The translations under genes were made by a program, and so were the position numbers. A DNA stretch of 64,000 nucleotides from Myxococcales bacterium (GTDB taxonomy: Bacteria > Myxococcota_A > UBA796 > GCA-2862545). Location of the stretch: the NCBI GenBank assembly GCA_019634415.1, contig JAHQVJ010000116.1, positions 23,133 to 87,132 on the forward strand. Direction: 5' to 3'. This document shows positions 59,707 through 64,000 of this stretch, in pieces. Under the pieces are notes generated by a model. It was not told where the DNA came from. It saw only the letters and a program-made list of their open reading frames with translations, and ran no database searches. Numbering within the stretch: the stretch's first letter is position 1; every line of letters begins with the position of its first letter.

Positions 59707-61485
59707 CTACAGGAGGCGTCTGGTGCGGGGCTCGACGCGACGGCGACGCACCAGGAGCACGACGGCCAGTCCCGCGAAGGTCCCCGCTCCCCCCGTCGGA
59801 CCGCAGAACCAGGAGCGCGGCGCGTGCTCGCCGGAGTCATCGGAGGTGGTGGGCTTCCCTGGCGCGTCGGTGGGCTGCGTGACCTGGTCGCAGTCTGCTG
59901 CCGCCGAGCGCGTGCCGTCGAAGGGATCGCAGTCGCCGACGATCACCCCGTCTGCGTCCAGATCGTGCAGCAGCGAGGCCCCAGGGCCGCCGTAGGCACC
60001 CAGATCCGAGACGGTCCCGTCGTCGTCGAACACCTCGGGATGTCCACCGTCCACCACGGGGCCCTCCGCCATCGTGCGAAACGCGCTGCAGTCGGACTCG
60101 TCGACGAAGCGAGGATCTTCCTGCATCACCCCCTCTTCGGACGCCTTCCCTCCGAAGAGCACGGGCACGTCCCAGTACAGATTCCACGAGGCGTCCACCG
60201 ACTCGGCGCTGGTCCCCCAGACCGCCACGCCTTCCTCGTGGGTGGCGAGGATGTTGTTGGACAGCACCGCCCGCGTCTCGGCGTTGAAGTACACACCGCT
60301 CGGGCCGGCGGTGGCCACCAGCGTGTTCTGGGTCACGGCGAGCTGGCTCGCCCACGACAGCACGGCAGCGCCGGACTCGAACCCCATCACGTCGACCATC
60401 ACGTTGTTGCGGATGGTCCCCGACAGCGCCCCCGACCAACCGCTGACGCCGATGGCTCCCCCATCCATGGCCGACGAGCCGCACACCTGGTTGCCAGCGA
60501 CGTCGAAGGTGCCCTCCCCGCCCAACAGGACGGTGCCTCCGGTGCCCTCGGCTTCGTTGTCGACGAACCGGTTGCGCCACAGCCGCAGGTCGACGTTCTC
60601 GGAGCCGAAGAAGGCGCCCCCGTCGGCCGTGGAGGAGTTCTCCTCGAACACCGAGTCCTCGATGCGGCTCGACCAGGTGAAGGACAGATCGAGCGCGCCG
60701 CCGCCGACCTCGGATCGATTGCGCACGAAGGTGGAGCGCACGACGTGCACCGTGCCCCCGCGCACGCTCAAGCCCCCTCCGTAGCCGCCGGCACCGTCGG
60801 GATCCGTGACCTCGTTGCGCTCGAAGTGGCAGTCCTCGATCGTGACGTGGCTGTCCTTGGTGCCCAGGCCACCGCCATACACAGCCTGGCTGTCCTCGAA
60901 GCGCGTGCGCCGGATGACCGCGGTCGTGTCTCGCAGGTAGACGGCCCCGCCACGGCTGGTGCCATGGCCGTTGCGAAAGAGACTGTCTTCGATCAGCACG
61001 TCGGCCGACTCGACGAACAGCTGGGAGCCGCGCTCCGACGTGGACCGGGAGGGAAACGTGGCGTCGCGCAGGGTCAGGTGCCCTCCCACGAAGCGGACGT
61101 GGCCCCCCGAGGCCACGTCCAATCCGCCCTCGAAGGAGACGTTCGACACCTCGAGGGTGGAGTACACCGAGTCGATCAGCCGCTGGGTCGACCGACCGTC
61201 CAGGGTGAGGTCCGTCAGGGTGACGACGAACACGCTGGAGATGCCGAGCATCGTGTCGTCGCCCTGATCGAAGGGCACCAGGCGCGTCTTGCCTGGGCCC
61301 TGCCCCCGCAGCGTCAGCTGCTTGTCGAGCGTGAGCGCCACTGGGTAGTCCCCCTCGGCGAGCTCCACCACGTCGCCCTGCTGGGCAGCCTGAACGGCAT
61401 CCTGCACAGTGGCGAAGTCCCCGTTGACACCCACGGTCCAGGTGGCCGCCAGCGCGGAAGAAACGGACAGCAGACTGGCCAGCAT
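59707..61485 (-). CDS. Right-handed beta-helix surface protein with CGPTGG tail, copy A
   Basis: This 592-residue protein has signal MLASLLSVSSALAATW, GGAGGGGAG upstream of the ATG, and the same beta-helix plan as copy B (VGVNGDFATVQDAVQAA, then repeated GG-rich turns). It ends PRSWFCGPTGGAGTFAG, a hydrophobic stretch and RRRRVEPRTRR. Long parts of the last 350 nt before the tail are nearly identical to copy B at DNA level, so duplication or gene conversion is recent. It lies 15 nt after the histidine kinase stop codon and is probably co-transcribed. Confidence 0.87.
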   Translation of the reverse strand: MLASLLSVSSALAATWTVGVNGDFATVQDAVQAAQQGDVVELAEGDYPVALTLDKQLTLRGQGPGKTRLVPFDQGDDTMLGISSVFVVTLTDLTLDGRSTQRLIDSVYSTLEVSNVSFEGGLDVASGGHVRFVGGHLTLRDATFPSRSTSERGSQLFVESADVLIEDSLFRNGHGTSRGGAVYLRDTTAVIRRTRFEDSQAVYGGGLGTKDSHVTIEDCHFERNEVTDPDGAGGYGGGLSVRGGTVHVVRSTFVRNRSEVGGGALDLSFTWSSRIEDSVFEENSSTADGGAFFGSENVDLRLWRNRFVDNEAEGTGGTVLLGGEGTFDVAGNQVCGSSAMDGGAIGVSGWSGALSGTIRNNVMVDVMGFESGAAVLSWASQLAVTQNTLVATAGPSGVYFNAETRAVLSNNILATHEEGVAVWGTSAESVDASWNLYWDVPVLFGGKASEEGVMQEDPRFVDESDCSAFRTMAEGPVVDGGHPEVFDDDGTVSDLGAYGGPGASLLHDLDADGVIVGDCDPFDGTRSAAADCDQVTQPTDAPGKPTTSDDSGEHAPRSWFCGPTGGAGTFAGLAVVLLVRRRRVEPRTRRLL

Positions 61486-61500
61486 CGCTCCCCTCCGCCG

Positions 61501-63351
61501 TCAGACTACAGCACGCCCCCCGCGAGCGGCAGTCCGCACCAGCTCCGCCTGGAAGCACGACCCCTCCTCGGTGTGGGCCAGCGTGAGCGTGCCTCCCATT
61601 CCCTGCATCAGATGGCGTGAGATGGCCAGCCCCAGCCCCACCCCGTCGTGACGGCGGGTACGCGTGTTGTCCACCTGCTCGAAGGCCCGGAAGATTCGGT
61701 CACGCGCCTCGTGGGGGATCCCTGGGCCGCTGTCCCTCACGGCGAGGCACACCCGCTGGGAGGTGACCGTCACCTCCACTTCCACGAACCCGGACTCGGT
61801 GAACTCGATCGCATTGCCGAGCAGGTTCAGGACCACCTGTCGCAAGCGCAGCGGATCCGCGCTCACCCACAGCTCGTCGGGCACCGCTGGCTCCACGAAC
61901 CGGAGCCCCTTGGCCCGGGCCAGCGGCGCCATGGCCTTCGCCACCTCGTCCACCAGTGGCTTCAATGCAAGTGGCATGCTGCAGATCTCCAGCCCCCCGG
62001 ACTCCACCCGCGCAAGATCGAGGATCTCGTCGATCACTCCGATCAGATGACGGGTCACCGCCAGGATCCGCCCCACGTCCTCGACCGTCTCGGGGTCATC
62101 GGCGTGTTCCTCGCCCAAGATCTCGGCCAGGCCCCGAATCGCGGTCAACGGAGTCCGTAGCTCGTGGCTCATGGTGGCCAGGAAGGTGGACTTCGCAGCG
62201 CTGGCCGCCATCGCCGCTCCCTCGGCGAGGCGACGCTGGGCCACCTCCTCCTCGAGCTGCCGCACCGTCTGTCGCAGCCGCTCCGTGCGCGAGGCCACTC
62301 GCTGCTCCAGCTCCTCCCGGATCCGTTGGAGGTTGGCCAGCGCACGGGACAGGCTCAGGTTGGCGGTCACCAGCTCGAGCTGCGTCTCGTTCTCGGAGGC
62401 GAGCATCCGCTCCACCAGCGAGCCGAGACCTCGCACCCGATTGTGTCGATGCTCCTCTTGATGTCGGAGGCTCGCCTCGAACCACACACAGGCGCGATCG
62501 GGTTGCCCCGACGAGGCGAGGATCCGAGCCGCCGACGCACAGAGCTTGGCCTTCCACAGGGGCCTGACGGCCGTTGCGCCGAGCGTGTCCTCGATGACCT
62601 CCAGGGCACGCGCGGCATCTCCCGACGCGGCCAGGGCCTCTACCCGCAGGACCGCCAGCACCTGGTGCTCGAAGCTCGATCGAGACGAACCGAAGTCCTG
62701 CTCGGCCCGCTCCACACAGGCCAGCGTGTGGGAGACGTCCCCACGGCGACTCGCCTCGGCCGCCTCGAGCATGGCCCCGACGGCCCGCTCCCGCAGGCCC
62801 ACAGCCTCGCTGGCCCGATCGCGGGCCTCGCGAGCCACCTCGTCCGCCGCCTTCGGATCGCGCCTGGCCACGTACACGTCGTGCAGGACCCAGCGCGCGT
62901 GGTTGACGGCACCGCCGCCCCGCTCGACGATCTGTCGGGCGTGGCGCTCGGCGCCATCCAGGTCTCCGGCCTCCAGCAAGGCGAACGCCACGTTCACCGT
63001 GGCCTGTGTCCACTCCCGCAGGTGGGCGCGCCCCAGTCGCGTGGCGAGGAGCATCGGGTGCAACGCACCGATGGAGTCTTCCACGTCCAGCAGCAGGCAG
63101 CCGCTGAAGTTGAGCAGCCGGAGGTGCCCGATGCGGTCCGTGGGGTCGACCACCGCCAACCCCTCGTCCACCAGCGCGATGGCCTTCCGAGGATCGGCGC
63201 ACCGCATCGCGCGCGACAACAGCACGCGGGGCCACACGTACGAGCGCCGCTGGGGCTCCTCGCACAGCGACTCCAGCTCCGCCAAGGCCTCGTCGTCCCG
63301 ATCGATGAACGCGGCCACGAACAGGGCATCGATGTCGGCGGTGGTCGCCAT
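61501..63351 (-). CDS. Cytoplasmic histidine kinase with TPR-like sensor region
   Basis: This 616-residue protein has no transmembrane helix. Residues 1-310 are alpha-helical TPR-like repeats, 315-375 a coiled coil, then the HisKA domain with His396 in MSHELRTPLTAI, and a HATPase domain (about 490-600) with NLLGNAIEF, DSGPGIP and GVGLGLAISRHLM. It autophosphorylates on His and passes phosphate to a response regulator not seen here. The helical part may sense a protein partner. It precedes the two beta-helix genes on the same strand. Confidence 0.9.
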   Translation of the reverse strand: MATTADIDALFVAAFIDRDDEALAELESLCEEPQRRSYVWPRVLLSRAMRCADPRKAIALVDEGLAVVDPTDRIGHLRLLNFSGCLLLDVEDSIGALHPMLLATRLGRAHLREWTQATVNVAFALLEAGDLDGAERHARQIVERGGGAVNHARWVLHDVYVARRDPKAADEVAREARDRASEAVGLRERAVGAMLEAAEASRRGDVSHTLACVERAEQDFGSSRSSFEHQVLAVLRVEALAASGDAARALEVIEDTLGATAVRPLWKAKLCASAARILASSGQPDRACVWFEASLRHQEEHRHNRVRGLGSLVERMLASENETQLELVTANLSLSRALANLQRIREELEQRVASRTERLRQTVRQLEEEVAQRRLAEGAAMAASAAKSTFLATMSHELRTPLTAIRGLAEILGEEHADDPETVEDVGRILAVTRHLIGVIDEILDLARVESGGLEICSMPLALKPLVDEVAKAMAPLARAKGLRFVEPAVPDELWVSADPLRLRQVVLNLLGNAIEFTESGFVEVEVTVTSQRVCLAVRDSGPGIPHEARDRIFRAFEQVDNTRTRRHDGVGLGLAISRHLMQGMGGTLTLAHTEEGSCFQAELVRTAARGGRAVV

Positions 63352-63400
63352 GATCCACCGGTCGACACCTTCGGTCCGTCGCTTTAGCGCAGAGCGAGCC

Positions 63401-64000
63401 TCAGGCGTCGCCGACGGTGTAGTACACCTTCAGCAAGCCAGGGCGGTCGTAGGCGGTCCGACGCACGCCCAGCTCCTCGGGGAAGACGATGGCTTGCTCT
63501 GCCTCGTCGGCGAGCTGCACGTAGAGCAGGTACACGGCCCGGTCGTCGAACCCGTCCGGGATGCCCAAGATCTTCCGTGAGATCCCCTGGATGTCCGGTC
63601 CCAGCACCTGCAGGTGAACGCCCCTCACGCGTAGTTCTTCCGCCCGGATGTGGTCTCGCACAGCCAGGGCACGCTGCTGGAACGGCGTCAGCTCCCGCTC
63701 GGGATCGAGGGCGGCCATGCCCAGCGCGTCGCGCACCACGTCGACGGCCGACAGGTCCCTGGGGAGGGTGGGCTGCAGCTCCATCTGCTGCAGATCGGGC
63801 TCGATGGATGCTCGAACCAGCTCACGCGCGTCGAAGTCCTGTCGGACCTCCTCCGCCCGCTCGGCGATCAGGTCCACGAGGCGGTCGTTCCCCACGAGCT
63901 CCTCGTTGTCCCAGAACACCGTGCTGGCGCCGTCGAGGACGCCCACGTAGGCATCTTCCTCCTCGTCGAAGGAGACGCGCGCCATCCACGGCTGCTGCAT
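63401..64000 (-). CDS. Unknown protein, possibly incomplete at the window edge
   Basis: At least 199 residues are seen; an ATG falls exactly at the right edge (64000), so the gene may begin here or further out. It is rich in Asp, Glu, Arg and Val, with a central helix (ELTPFQQRALAVRDHIRAEE) and a C-terminal strand-rich segment (YVQLADEAEQAIVFPEELG). There is no signal peptide and no recognised family. It is 49 nt upstream of the histidine kinase on the same strand. Confidence 0.6.
   Translation of the reverse strand: MQQPWMARVSFDEEEDAYVGVLDGASTVFWDNEELVGNDRLVDLIAERAEEVRQDFDARELVRASIEPDLQQMELQPTLPRDLSAVDVVRDALGMAALDPERELTPFQQRALAVRDHIRAEELRVRGVHLQVLGPDIQGISRKILGIPDGFDDRAVYLLYVQLADEAEQAIVFPEELGVRRTAYDRPGLLKVYYTVGDA

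Noticed and set aside
1..64000. Search for tRNA, rRNA, CRISPR arrays and insertion sequences
   Set aside because: No cloverleaf-like or rRNA segment, no regularly spaced repeats and no transposase gene were seen; the only multi-copy element is the 66-bp repeat.

Overview
The window is a GC-rich, densely coded bacterial chromosome segment. About 55 genes are supported, and no gap without a gene exceeds about 190 nt (the largest is 35114-35302). I see no rRNA, tRNA, CRISPR array or insertion sequence. Several traits point to Myxococcota, probably a non-Myxococcus lineage: many short lipoproteins with a lipobox Cys, eukaryotic-type Ser/Thr kinases fused to other modules, FG-GAP, thrombospondin-3, RCC1 and beta-helix surface proteins, and at least four proteins ending in a MYXO-CTERM-like tail (Cys, hydrophobic stretch, Arg cluster). 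This is an inference from gene content, not a proven taxon. Many starts are GTG, and neighbouring genes often overlap by 1 or 4 nt (TGATG, GTGA, ATGA), which helped fix starts.

Layout. 1-3.7 kb: two haem-motif lipoproteins on the minus strand, divergent from an FG-GAP/UnbV lipoprotein. 3.8-5.7 kb: a TIR-ParA fusion ATPase followed by a small unknown protein, the best candidate for an undescribed system. 5.7-14 kb: trypsin-like protease, zinc-ribbon protein, triple TonB-C-like protein, rhodanese, DUF4230-like protein, homocysteine methyltransferase, zinc-ribbon membrane protein and DUF1704 (QEGLA) metallopeptidase. 14-22.4 kb: Ser/Thr kinase-PEGA-TonB_C fusion with a lipase, a TusA-like protein behind a Shine-Dalgarno-sequestering hairpin, a peptidase M28-PDZ-propeller lipoprotein and a SUKH-tailed unknown protein. 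22.4-26.7 kb: methyltransferase, arsenosugar-type ArsM, cytochrome P460 divergent from a TetR regulator, and a broken peptide-binding protein.

26.6-34.2 kb, minus strand: S9 peptidase, VWA lipoprotein, unknown lipoprotein, PilZ membrane protein and a kinase-sulfatase-modifying-enzyme fusion, divergent from an FHA protein. 35.0-38.9 kb: a 66-bp tandem repeat, then a two-gene operon for a lipoprotein with three tail-fibre-like repeats and a large TSP3/Ser-Thr-rich/RCC1 lipoprotein. 38.9-43.4 kb: a tightly overlapping five-gene minus-strand operon led by a secreted subtilisin. 43.4-49.9 kb: Cys-rich lipoprotein with ADP-ribosylglycohydrolase, sulfotransferase, LRR protein, AbiEii-like nucleotidyltransferase and an RlmN/Cfr-like radical SAM enzyme. 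49.9-55.3 kb: minus-strand run with RarA fusion ATPase, SGNH hydrolase, lipoproteins and a Spy-like protein, divergent from a TonB-like protein. 55.3-64 kb: nine minus-strand genes including four tandem paralogous lipoproteins, two paralogous beta-helix surface proteins and a TPR-histidine kinase.

The common themes are cell-envelope and surface display (lipoproteins, MYXO-CTERM-like tails, beta-helices, propellers), envelope signalling (two kinase fusions, FHA, PilZ, histidine kinase) and scattered genes of possible defence or toxin type (TIR-ParA, AbiEii-like, SUKH, ADP-ribosylglycohydrolase).
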